A stretch of DNA of 21,836 bases from Methanobacteriota archaeon (GTDB lineage Archaea > Methanobacteriota > Methanobacteria > Methanobacteriales > Methanobacteriaceae). The notes beneath the pieces are model-generated. The model was not told the DNA's origin, did no database searches, and saw only the letters and a program-made list of their open reading frames with translations. This document shows positions 14,418 through 21,743 of this stretch, one piece after another. Every line of letters begins with the position of its first letter. Position 1 is the first letter of the stretch. A program made the translations under genes and the position numbers. The stretch lies in the NCBI GenBank assembly GCA_023436175.1, contig JAEZKE010000106.1, positions 1-21,836 of the forward strand, in the 5' to 3' direction.

Positions 14418-15543
14418 AGCGCAGTGCCTCCGTTGGTGCTAGTCTGCTTGCCCTGTAAGCTGGATAAATTCCTCCAACTATTCCTACGAGAAATGCAATT
14501 CCAAATGCCCTCAAGAACAGTTCAGGTGAAAACACTGGTTTAATCATGGTTCCAAATGTTGCTGAATATGATAAAAGGACTTCAACACCAACTACGCCTA
14601 CAATAGTACCAACTATGGCGGCCATGATGGTAAGTACGATGGATTCACCTAATATCATACCAAGTATTCTTCTGCCTCTCCATCCTACAGCTTTTAAAAC
14701 TCCAATTTCACGGGTTCTCTCGTACACTGACATTATCATGGTGTTTATAACTCCAACTCCTCCAATAACTATTGCAAGAAGTGAAATTGCCCATGTAGCA
14801 GTATTAATAGCTCCCAGTGCATCATTTATTCTGCCTGCCTGATCTGCTGCAGTTACTGTTGATAATTCGTTAGGATAAGCATTTTCAATGGTCTGGCTTA
14901 CGTCTGTGACATTAGCGTTGTCATTTACCTTAACGGCAATGGTGCTGATTTTACCATCATCACTGGTTAAATTCTGGAGAGTATTTAAAGGCATGAATGC
15001 TCCTGCGTCCTGTATAAAACTTCCTGTTTCAAATATTCCCGTAATTTTGAAGTCTTTACCAAATAACGTAATATTATCTCCAACTGACTTGTTAAGGTCT
15101 TCAGCGGCAGTTTTACCTAATATGATCTCATTTGTACTTCCATTTGAGTAAATAGTCCCATTTACGCTGTCTACACCCATTAGATTTAATTCGCTGCTGT
15201 CCATACCACTTACAGAAAGACCATTGCCCGAACTACCTTCTATGTTTGCTGTAGCTCTTAATATTCCTGCGGTTTCTTTAACGCCGCTTATATTTTGAAT
15301 ATCCGCTATGCGACTTTCATCAATACTGCCAGATGTTGATCCAAAATTGTTTGAACCGGTATGTGTTACTGTAATTTCAGCTGCCCCTGCTTTAAGGGTA
15401 GTTTGTGTGGATGCCTGAAGACCGCTGGTAACTAGGCCCAGCGCTACAATGGTTGCAATCCCAATTGCAATACCCACAATTGCAAGAGAAGTTCTTGTCT
15501 TATTTCTAAATGGATTTTTTATAATTAATCCTAAATAATTCAT
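14410..15543 (-). CDS. ABC transporter permease, MacB/FtsX type (system 1)
   Basis: A 377-residue membrane protein with one N-terminal helix (about residues 17-40), a large outer MacB-type periplasmic-core-like domain rich in Ser, Thr, Asn and Gly (about 45-245), and three C-terminal helices of the FtsX domain. The signatures are SVYERTREIGVLKAVGWRGRRI and the ending GIYPAYRASRLAPTEALRYE. AGGAG lies 8 bases before the ATG. Such permeases form dimers with their ATPase and extrude lipoproteins, peptides or other envelope molecules. In an archaeon without an outer membrane the outer domain faces the pseudomurein wall. The gene has its own promoter in the 166-base gap upstream, after the small membrane protein gene. 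Confidence 0.93.
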   Translation of the reverse strand: MNYLGLIIKNPFRNKTRTSLAIVGIAIGIATIVALGLVTSGLQASTQTTLKAGAAEITVTHTGSNNFGSTSGSIDESRIADIQNISGVKETAGILRATANIEGSSGNGLSVSGMDSSELNLMGVDSVNGTIYSNGSTNEIILGKTAAEDLNKSVGDNITLFGKDFKITGIFETGSFIQDAGAFMPLNTLQNLTSDDGKISTIAVKVNDNANVTDVSQTIENAYPNELSTVTAADQAGRINDALGAINTATWAISLLAIVIGGVGVINTMIMSVYERTREIGVLKAVGWRGRRILGMILGESIVLTIMAAIVGTIVGVVGVEVLLSYSATFGTMIKPVFSPELFLRAFGIAFLVGIVGGIYPAYRASRLAPTEALRYE

Positions 15544-15587
15544 GATTCAGCTCCTATATGAAAATTTTTTTTATTAAAATTAATCCG

Positions 15588-15626
15588 ATTGATAGCCATT
15601 TTTTTAAGAATCAATATTTAAATAAG
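15588..15626 (-). promoter_or_regulatory. Promoter of ABC operon 1 with inverted repeat
   Basis: On the minus strand CTTATTTAAATA (15626-15615) is a TATA candidate, predicting a start near 15593. ATTGAT (15588-15593) and ATCAAT (15610-15615) form an inverted repeat between the box and the start, a possible site for the nearby winged-helix regulator. Inference only. Confidence 0.4.
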
Positions 15627-15709
15627 TTTTTCAAAATTAGGTGCAAATTATATACAAATCTTTTACAAATTAAAAGAAGTTAAAAATAAGAACGATTTAA
15701 TTTTAATAG

Positions 15710-16009
15710 TTAATAATCCCAGGTTATTTTTAAGAGTATGGCAAGCGCTATAAATTCGATGATGCCACCTATTAATGCCTGTTTGCCTGTTAATGCATCA
15801 CTGTCTATAATTAAAAGTGCAACAGCTAAAATACTTCTAATTAAAAGAACTGAAGCAAATAATATAAGTCCAACTGTAAATCCAATCTTTATCTGTCTGT
15901 AACTCTTTATATAAAGATAAAGTAACCCTAATAAGAGGCCAACATTTGCAAATTCTATACCAATAGCTGCTGTTTTAATTAACGTTAATCCAAGTAGTTC
16001 TAATACCAT
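15710..16009 (-). CDS. Small three-helix membrane protein, paralogue 2
   Basis: A 99-residue protein of exactly the same length as the copy at 12257-12556. The helix 1-2 loop (YLYIKSYRQIKIGFT) and the C-terminus (EFIALAILLKITWDY) are nearly identical, with conservative changes within helices. The N-terminal 15 residues and the loop around residues 70-80 have diverged. The gene starts 8 bases after the stop of the winged-helix regulator, so the two form an operon and the protein may signal to or be controlled by it. It lies just upstream of ABC system 1. Function unknown; possible DUF7521 relative. Confidence 0.85.
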   Translation of the reverse strand: MVLELLGLTLIKTAAIGIEFANVGLLLGLLYLYIKSYRQIKIGFTVGLILFASVLLIRSILAVALLIIDSDALTGKQALIGGIIEFIALAILLKITWDY

Positions 16010-16017
16010 TTAAATCC

Positions 16018-16311
16018 CTAATTACCATTATTTGATTCTTTCACTTGTTTCCAGATGGTTTCAAAATCATTATAATTCTTTTCCATATTCTCTGAAAGGA
16101 AATACATCTTACCATATTTTTCTCCAGCTGATTTAACAATTTCACTATCTTCTAAAATATTTATATGATGTCTAATGGTCCTGTAATTTACGTTTAGTTC
16201 TTCAGCAAGTTGATGTGCATTGTAAGGTCGTTCCTTTAATTTTTTAATAATTTTGGCGCGGTTTATTCCTCCCCTTGTACCAAGGATTAACCACCAAAGC
16301 ACTTTTTTCAT
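16018..16311 (-). CDS. Winged helix-turn-helix regulator (ArsR-like)
   Basis: A 97-residue DNA-binding protein. After an N-terminal stretch (WWLILGTRGGINRAKIIKKL) comes the helix-turn-helix with NAHQLAEELNVNYRTIRHHINILEDSEIV (about residues 31-59), then a wing with AGEKYGKMYFLS and a helical tail. The pattern is the archaeal ArsR/MarR-like type that reads a two-helix recognition unit on palindromes. There are no Cys residues, so it is not a metal-thiolate sensor. GGGATG precedes the ATG. It heads an operon with the small membrane protein; ABC system 1 lies downstream and ABC system 2 upstream, making both candidates for its control. Confidence 0.9.
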   Translation of the reverse strand: MKKVLWWLILGTRGGINRAKIIKKLKERPYNAHQLAEELNVNYRTIRHHINILEDSEIVKSAGEKYGKMYFLSENMEKNYNDFETIWKQVKESNNGN

Positions 16312-16509
16312 AATTCATCCCTATTTGCATTATTAAAATGATTTTTAAGATTTTGTTTAATTCTTTAAAATATCTTACTTTTAATTAATAAATAATAAGG
16401 GGATTATCTTGCTTAATATAGTTAAGTAGAAAAAAAGTAGATTATTTGAGCATTTAATTTATACAATCATAAAAAAAGAATTATTTAAAATTTATAAAAA
16501 TTAAAGAAT
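16312..16509. other. AT-rich spacer and promoter region of the winged-helix gene
   Basis: No gene is visible. The minus-strand sequence around 16381-16400 (TTATTTATTAATTAAAAG) offers a TATA-like box about 70-90 bases from the regulator's ATG. It is the first part of the 971-base gap 16312-17282; the rest is made of repeat clusters C and D and, from about 17125, a stretch in which I see nothing. Confidence 0.4.
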
Positions 16510-16765
16510 AATGAGGTTGAAGGAAATCTCTCAAAAATTCGAAGAATTTTTGGAGCAGCAAATCTGAAAGATTTGCATGCTTCGATTTCCTGAACCCCAA
16601 AAACATTCGGTTTTTGGAGGCACCCACCCACCCTGTAATTATAGAATACCCTCGAAAACGAAGCATACAAATACTCCGTATTTGTTGTGTCAAAATATTT
16701 GATTTTGAGGATTTTGAGAGATTTTCTAGTAAAAAGTTAAGCGACATCAATCTATAATTACCCTT
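16510..16765. repeat. Hairpin repeat cluster C with nested hairpins
   Basis: GAGGTTGA leads into arms AGGAAATC (16521-16528) and GATTTCCT (16584-16591). These enclose two smaller hairpins, 16532-16552 (9-bp stem, loop GAA) and 16558-16576 (8 bp, loop GAA). TGAACCCC, a CCAAAAAC...GGTTTTTGG hairpin, GGAGG and CACCCACCCACCCTG follow. A second half holds ACAAATAC-TCC-GTATTTGT and other weak stems between arms GTAATTATAG (16635-16644) and CTATAATTAC (16752-16761). TTAAGCGACAT near 16737 is shared with the core module of cluster E. Confidence 0.7.
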
Positions 16766-16854
16766 AATTTGCATTCAAATATTCTCTAATAATGCTTTAT
16801 TAATTGTACATGCTGTAATACTGACTTTATTTATATATATTAAATCTCGTACTG

Positions 16855-17013
16855 GAGTTGAAAGAAATTTTCAAACATTTTGTGTTTGGAACGCAAAAAT
16901 CAAAGATTTTTGCGGGTTTTTATTTCCGAAACCCCAAAAATAGTTTTCCCACCCTGCTGTTTATCCTTCTATGAATCAACAAAGTAAAGGACAAATCAGT
17001 ATTCGCTTGATAG
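16855..17013. repeat. Hairpin repeat cluster D, left part
   Basis: A somewhat decayed copy: GGAGTTGAAAGAAAT, hairpin 16872-16888 (7 bp, loop TTT), hairpin 16892-16914 (10 bp, loop AAA), then TTTCCGAAACCCC and CCCACCCTG. The feet and hairpins match those of clusters B, C and E, but the second foot hairpin has lost its right arm. It leads directly into the conserved core module at 17014. Confidence 0.65.
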
Positions 17014-17125
17014 TCTCTTATGACCAAAAAGGGGACTTAAAGAGGCGTAACTTCACATAGGAGAAACATTAAGCAAATGTGTTATGGATACTTGCAGGGT
17101 TCCCACCAGCCCTGCAATTATGATT
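17014..17125 (+). repeat. Conserved core module, copy 1 (possible structured RNA)
   Basis: This stretch aligns with 21744-21836. Shared landmarks are AAAGGGGA, AAAGAGGC, TCACATAG, ATTAAGC, TGGATACTTGCAGG and CCCACCAG/CCCGCCAA, in the same order and spacing. CTCTTATG (17015-17022) pairs with CATAGGAG (17056-17063). The end forms TTGCAGGG (17092-17099) with CCCTGCAA (17110-17117), an 8-bp stem. Stem bases differ between copies but still pair. The strand is arbitrary, since direction of transcription is unknown. Bases 17126-17282 hold nothing I can name. Confidence 0.6.
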
Positions 17126-17282
17126 CAATTTTGGTTTTTTTTTGAGTATCACCACCAGTTGGAATGTATTTTACCACAAAATGCACTTTTTAGTTTTAAT
17201 ATTCCCTATGTAGATATTTTGGAAAGTTTCCCACCACGAAAATATACGGAGATGAACCCTCACCACTTCCCATCTAAACATT

Positions 17283-17957
17283 CTATTTTTCGTCTTTAAT
17301 TTGACCATCTAATACTGTTATAATTCTATCTGCCATATTGGCCACATAAGGTGAATGTGTTACTATAATTAAGGTCACATTTTCTTTTTTGTGGACATAT
17401 TTGAGTAAATCCAAAATAACATTTTGTGTCTTTGAATCTAAGGATCCTGTTGGTTCATCTGCTAAAATAATAGAGGGGTGGTTGACAAGAGCTCTTGCTA
17501 TTGCAACTCGCTGTCTTTCACCACCCGAGAGTTTCGTAGGTTTTTGATTGATTTTATTTTCGAGATCTACCGATTTTAAAAGTTTTAAAGCCCGGTTTTC
17601 CATTTGTTCATCTGAAAAAGGCGTTTCAATCAGGGGAATTTGAACATTTTCAAGCACTGTAAGGTTTGGAATCAGGTTATGCAGCTGGAATACAAATCCA
17701 ATTTCATCTGAACGGAACTTACTTAAATCTCCTTTTTGCATTAAATCAGTGCCTGCCACGTTTATACTGCCTTCGTCTGCGTTATCAAGTGCTCCAATCA
17801 TGTTGAGGAGGGTTGACTTTCCAGAACCTGAAGGTCCTATTATAGAAACAAATTCACCCTCTTTGATTTTAAGATCTATACCATTTAATGCCATTATTTG
17901 TCCATTTTCATAGCTTTTTTTGAGCCCCTGTATTTCAATGATGTTTATATCATTCAT
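17283..17957 (-). CDS. ABC transporter ATPase, MacB/LolD type (system 2)
   Basis: A 224-residue ATPase with Walker A GPSGSGKST at residues 41-49, LSGGERQRVAIARAL, IILADEPTGSLDSKT and VTHSPYVANMADRI. Most residues equal those of ATPase 1. Notable changes are the H-loop neighbour (HSPY for HEPY), the segment after LIPNLTVLENV, and a shorter C-terminus. I start it at ATG 17957, not at the in-frame ATG 18014: this gives the same MN...IIEI N-terminus and the same 8-base overlap with the permease gene as in system 1. It ends next to repeat clusters D and C, as system 1 ends next to cluster B. Confidence 0.95.
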   Translation of the reverse strand: MNDINIIEIQGLKKSYENGQIMALNGIDLKIKEGEFVSIIGPSGSGKSTLLNMIGALDNADEGSINVAGTDLMQKGDLSKFRSDEIGFVFQLHNLIPNLTVLENVQIPLIETPFSDEQMENRALKLLKSVDLENKINQKPTKLSGGERQRVAIARALVNHPSIILADEPTGSLDSKTQNVILDLLKYVHKKENVTLIIVTHSPYVANMADRIITVLDGQIKDEK

Positions 17958-19167
17958 AACGCAATGCCTCCGTCGGTGATAGTTTGCTCGCTCTGTATGC
18001 TGGATAAATTCCACCTACCAGACCTAAAAGTAGTGCAACTCCAACTCCTTTAAGTAACAGAAATGCTGAAAATGCGGGTTCAATTCCTCTCATAATATGG
18101 GCGGCAGATATGATCTCTACAAGGCCTATTCCAATAACTAAACCTATTACAATAGCTATTACTGATAGGACCAGAGATTCTCCTAATATCATTGTCATAA
18201 TTCGCTTTTTAGTCCATCCAATAGCTCTTAGTACTCCTATTTCTCTTGTTCTTTCAGACACTGCCTTCATCATAGTAACAACAACGACTATGCCTCCGAC
18301 TAAAACTGCGAGTAATGAAACTGCCCATGAACCCGAGCTAATAATATCAAGCCCGTTGTTCATCCTGTCCATTCCTGATAGGGATGTTGATGTGGATAGT
18401 TCATTGGAATATTTTTGTTCAATGGTATTTGCAAGATCATTAGCATTGGTGCTGTCTCCTACCTTAACAAGGATCAATGAGACTTCTCCAGTGTCTCCAG
18501 TGAGATTTTGAAGTTTTGTAAGCGACATAACTACGCCTCTATCGTCCATGAAGTTACCAGTTTCATATGTTCCTACAATTTTGAAAGTTTGATTGGATAT
18601 GTTTAAAGTATCTCCTATGGTCTTATTCAAGCTTTGAGCGGCTGTTTTACCTATTATTACTTCATTTCCACTACTGTATGTAGTACCGTTGGTTATCACA
18701 ATATCATCCATGCTCAGGGCACTGCTGTCAATTCCTATTACGCTGTACATGTTCATTCTGAAGTTTCCTTGCGGGCCTGTAGATTCGCTTGTAACATTGC
18801 TACTGCTGCCGTTAGTGCTGTTACTACTTAAATCAATGTTAGTTCGTAAAACGCCAGTTGCATTACCTACACCTGCTATTTGCTGGATTTCAGCGACTTT
18901 AGTTTGGTTAATTAACTGCTGGCCACCAAAACCGCCTGAAGGTCCTCCTTCCATGCCGGACCCTCCTCCCCCACCATTAGTTCCAGATACTACTGAAAAA
19001 TCAGCAGCACCGGCTGTAAGTGCCTTTTGCGTGGATGCAGAAAGGTTATCAGTTACAAGACCAAGCCCTACCACTGCAGCCACACCAATTGCAATTCCAA
19101 TTACTGCCAGTAAACTCCTCGATTTATTCCTGAATATGTTTTTTGTAATCAAATTCCTGAATTTCAT
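17950..19167 (-). CDS. ABC transporter permease, MacB/FtsX type (system 2), with Gly-rich insert
   Basis: A 405-residue paralogue of permease 1 with the same layout: an N-terminal helix, an outer domain, then three helices with SERTREIGVLRAIGWTKKRI and the ending GIYPAYRASKLSPTEALRYE. It is longer mainly through inserts in the outer domain. One is a run of Gly, Ser, Met, Pro and Gln (about residues 63-85, including GGGGGSGMEGG), another is the Ser/Asn-rich NSTNGSSSNVTSEST (about 116-130) with NXS/T sites that an archaeal surface protein could have glycosylated. The outer domain is where substrate is handled in MacB/LolE, so system 2 may serve a different substrate. It is transcribed divergently from the large membrane protein at 19494. 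Confidence 0.92.
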   Translation of the reverse strand: MKFRNLITKNIFRNKSRSLLAVIGIAIGVAAVVGLGLVTDNLSASTQKALTAGAADFSVVSGTNGGGGGSGMEGGPSGGFGGQQLINQTKVAEIQQIAGVGNATGVLRTNIDLSSNSTNGSSSNVTSESTGPQGNFRMNMYSVIGIDSSALSMDDIVITNGTTYSSGNEVIIGKTAAQSLNKTIGDTLNISNQTFKIVGTYETGNFMDDRGVVMSLTKLQNLTGDTGEVSLILVKVGDSTNANDLANTIEQKYSNELSTSTSLSGMDRMNNGLDIISSGSWAVSLLAVLVGGIVVVVTMMKAVSERTREIGVLRAIGWTKKRIMTMILGESLVLSVIAIVIGLVIGIGLVEIISAAHIMRGIEPAFSAFLLLKGVGVALLLGLVGGIYPAYRASKLSPTEALRYE

Positions 19168-19220
19168 GCTTTTTGTTTAAATACCTCTATTTAAGTAGTT
19201 ATTCCAGATTTGTGCCCAGA

Positions 19221-19237
19221 TTTATACCATTTATACC
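19221..19237 (-). promoter_or_regulatory. Promoter candidate of ABC operon 2
   Basis: Two TATA-like units (GGTATAAATGGTATAAA on the minus strand) lie about 55-70 bases upstream of the permease start. Around them CAGATTTGTGCC, CAGATTTATACC and AAATCTCTACC form near repeats that could be regulator sites. The 326-base divergent spacer 19168-19493 holds no gene. Confidence 0.4.
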
Positions 19238-19428
19238 CAAATCTCTACCAAATTTCCCTATGCATTAAATAAAAAACAGTTACAGATCACTAAAAAATAA
19301 AATCTTTTTCATGTATTTAGAAATATTTTATAATCATTTCAGCTTGCATTGCTAAATTTAAGATATTATAGCAAGTTTTATCTAAAAATAACGGAATTGA
19401 GGTATATTTTGGGCTAAATTTGGGAAAA

Positions 19429-19439
19429 GCTTTATATTC
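19429..19439 (+). promoter_or_regulatory. Promoter of the GT-C-like membrane protein gene
   Basis: GCTTTATATTC preceded by the purine-rich GGGAAAA gives a BRE/TATA pair, 55 bases before the ATG at 19494, placing transcription start near 19463. Confidence 0.5.
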
Positions 19440-19493
19440 TTTCTAAACTTTAATTGAGCATAGATATTTTACAAAAAACTTCAGCAGAGTGAA

Positions 19494-21281
19494 ATGTTCA
19501 TGTTTACAACTAAAATAATTAAGGAAAAATTGTGGATTATAATCTTATTTAGCATATTTATATTCTCATTTTTACTGGATATGTATGTATTAACACGTTA
19601 TAATTTGTCCTATGGGAAGGATGGTCCGTTTTATGATCTTCAAGTTTTAAATATACTTAAAACAGGTGTTCCTGCCAGTGATGACCCTCCCATTGTTTAT
19701 TATATGCTTACTCCATTTGTAATCGTAAGTGGAAATTCTTTCCTTGGAATAAAAATTGGAATGTCCCTTATAGGATCCCTTATGGCATTTCCTGCATTTT
19801 TACTTACAGAAATGTTTAATGAAAAGATTAACATAGAATCCAAAATCCCTGCTCTTTTGAGTGCATTAATGATAACTGTAAACATATTTTACTTTCAGAT
19901 GATTGGAGATTTCATGCAAAATTTAGCAGGTGTCTTGTTCCTGATTCTTTTAATATATTTTGCAGTTAAGTGGCTTCAAAATCCTAAAGAATGGAAAAAA
20001 TATGGAATTTTAGCGATTGCAATTCTTTTATGTAATATATTTACACATATTTATACTGGAATACTTGCAATTGTATTATTTATTTCTCTTTTGCTGTTTA
20101 ATTGGGGTTTAAGTACTTATAAAACAGGTAAAATAAGAAGTTTTGATTTGAAGGTATTAGGGATAGTCAGCATTTTGATTATGGGAGGATTAGCAATTTT
20201 ATTCACTTCATATCCATATATGTTCTCTAAATTCAATACTGTACTTTCTTTCTTGAATAATTCATCTACAGGCAGTTCAAATTTAGTTGGAGGAAATTTC
20301 ACTAATCCGATAATATTTTTAACAGTGCCATTCATTTTGGGGATGCTTGTCACTATACATGTCCTGTATAGCGGACTTAAAAATAAAATAAATTTTAAAA
20401 AGGATATAGTAAGTAAAAGAACACTTTTAGCGTGGGTTTATTTAGTAATGGCAGTTATTTTAATTATTTTATCTGTGGCGCCTTCAGTAGACTCGGGGTA
20501 TAAAAGCAGGTTTATAGCCCTGGCATTTGTTCCAATTGCCCTGCTGGTACCATTAGGCTTAAAATTCATTGAAAACTGGCTGTCAAAAAGATATCCTTCT
20601 AAAAAAAGATTAAAATTAGGTTTAATTAGTTTAATAGCAGTTATATTTGCAATATCAAGTTTTTATACTGCTACTGTAGAATTTTCAAGTATGGGGCCAA
20701 GTATCACTTCTGCCCAGTATAATGAGTTAGTTCAGCTCAAAGAGATTACAGCCATAGATACAAATGGCGTAATATTGGTTGATGATTACCATACCGGTTA
20801 CTGGATAAAATATGTATTTGGAATGCAAGTAGAAACAGGAAATCTTACTGAAATACAGAAAGAATATCCAAATCAAGCCATATATGCCCTTACTTTGACA
20901 CAAAATAGTCAATCTCAATTGAAAGGAAATTCAGAATATTCATGGGATCCTTTACTACCTTATTCATTCCCATTTGGAGGATTGAATTTGGATAATTCAT
21001 TTACTTCGGCCAATGGTCCAAAGCAACTTTCAAGGAATATGTCTCCACCAGACAGTTTTGGAGATGTTGGACAGAATAGGTCAGGTGTTCCACCAAATGG
21101 TTTAGGAAATAAGGGACAAAATGATAGAAATGCTCCATTTAACACCACTGGAGGTGGAAATGGCCTAAGTAATGGAGGTTTATCTGCAGATATGTCTAAT
21201 CAAAACTTAAATCAGGTAATATCTAACTATGGAACCTTAATTTTTAGTGGAAGTAATTTTAAGATATATAAAATATCTTAA
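19494..21281 (+). CDS. Large polytopic membrane protein, GT-C glycosyltransferase-like, with Gly/Asn-rich outer tail
   Basis: A 595-residue protein. About residues 1-395 contain some eleven to thirteen hydrophobic helices. After the first helix comes a polar outer loop, LTRYNLSYGKDGPFYDLQVLN, with acidic residues where GT-C enzymes (GT39/PMT, ArnT) have catalytic Asp residues, followed by DPPIVYYMLTPF. From about residue 395 on, a soluble outer region follows; residues 490-570 or so are low complexity, rich in Gly, Asn, Pro, Ser and Asp with no aromatic core. The layout suggests a lipid-linked-sugar glycosyltransferase of the cell envelope, but I see no decisive motif. ATG 19494 has GAGTG just upstream; ATG 19500 is possible. 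It diverges from ABC operon 2. Confidence 0.72.
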   Translation: MFMFTTKIIKEKLWIIILFSIFIFSFLLDMYVLTRYNLSYGKDGPFYDLQVLNILKTGVPASDDPPIVYYMLTPFVIVSGNSFLGIKIGMSLIGSLMAFPAFLLTEMFNEKINIESKIPALLSALMITVNIFYFQMIGDFMQNLAGVLFLILLIYFAVKWLQNPKEWKKYGILAIAILLCNIFTHIYTGILAIVLFISLLLFNWGLSTYKTGKIRSFDLKVLGIVSILIMGGLAILFTSYPYMFSKFNTVLSFLNNSSTGSSNLVGGNFTNPIIFLTVPFILGMLVTIHVLYSGLKNKINFKKDIVSKRTLLAWVYLVMAVILIILSVAPSVDSGYKSRFIALAFVPIALLVPLGLKFIENWLSKRYPSKKRLKLGLISLIAVIFAISSFYTATVEFSSMGPSITSAQYNELVQLKEITAIDTNGVILVDDYHTGYWIKYVFGMQVETGNLTEIQKEYPNQAIYALTLTQNSQSQLKGNSEYSWDPLLPYSFPFGGLNLDNSFTSANGPKQLSRNMSPPDSFGDVGQNRSGVPPNGLGNKGQNDRNAPFNTTGGGNGLSNGGLSADMSNQNLNQVISNYGTLIFSGSNFKIYKIS

Positions 21282-21504
21282 ACTCCGCCAAGTTCCTCCC
21301 TAAATTAAGGTTTAATAGACTTAATTTGTATATTTAAAAATTAAATCGACAAAATTTTTATTTTTATAATTCTAAAGTATACTATAATTCTTTTTTTAAA
21401 TCAGCAGTAATTTTGTAATTAAAATTAGCAAGTTAAACAATATTTAATTAATTCTAATTAAAATAAGTAAAATTGTCTACCTCACGTGTATGAATCATTA
21501 CTTG
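21282..21504. other. AT-rich spacer after the GT-C-like gene
   Basis: I see no gene here. T-runs near 21357-21365 and 21391-21397 could end transcription of the upstream gene. It is the first part of a gap that runs to the window edge; the rest is cluster E and its core module. Confidence 0.5.
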
Positions 21505-21740
21505 GAAGTTGAAGGAAACTCAGTTTCCTGAACCCAATAGTTAACAAAAATATTGGAGGTTGAAGAAAATACTATGTATTTTCTGAACCCCAAAAAAATT
21601 AAAATTTTTTTGGAGGTTATTAAAATTCAGAATGAATTTTGTAACATTCGAAAATCGTAGATTTTCGATGCCCCGAAAACTTCATTTTCGAAGGCCCCAA
21701 TAATCTTCGGTTTTTGGAGGTGACCCGCCCACTGTGCAAT
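21505..21740. repeat. Hairpin repeat cluster E (tandem chain of at least six hairpins)
   Basis: The clearest chain in the window. In order: AAGTTGA, hairpin 21513-21529 (7 bp, loop TCA), TGAACCC, a CAATA...TATTG stem, GGAGGTTGA, hairpin 21564-21584 (9 bp, loop TAT), TGAACCCC, hairpin 21590-21613 (11 bp), GGAGGTT, then AAATTCA-GAA-TGAATTT, hairpin 21649-21667 (8 bp, loop GTA), CGAAAA...TTTTCG, a decayed CCAATAA...TTTTTGG, and GGAGGTGACCCGCCC. Feet GGAGGTTGA and TGAACCCC alternate twice, so each foot can pair to its left or its right. Confidence 0.75.
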
Positions 21741-21743
21741 ATA

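Noticed and set aside
16481..16774. Two overlapping minus-strand open frames over repeat cluster C
   Set aside because: Same cause as above; they lie entirely within hairpin repeats and lack initiation signals.
17084..17299. Plus-strand open frame of 71 codons running into the end of ATPase 2
   Set aside because: It begins inside the conserved core module, has no ribosome site, and overlaps the real minus-strand gene end.
17958..18014. ATG 18014 as start of ATPase 2
   Set aside because: It would add 19 residues with no counterpart in ATPase 1 and lies deep within the permease gene; ATG 17957 gives the same overlap as the paralogue.
13731..19167. Calling the two ABC systems macrolide or lipoprotein exporters
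   Set aside because: The MacB/LolD likeness is at family level; an archaeon lacks the outer membrane and TolC partner, so no substrate can be named.
18689..19180. Long plus-strand open frame of 163 codons antisense to permease 2, and another at 18110-18511
   Set aside because: Both are shadows of the permease coding sequence; the minus-strand frame has clear MacB/FtsX motifs.
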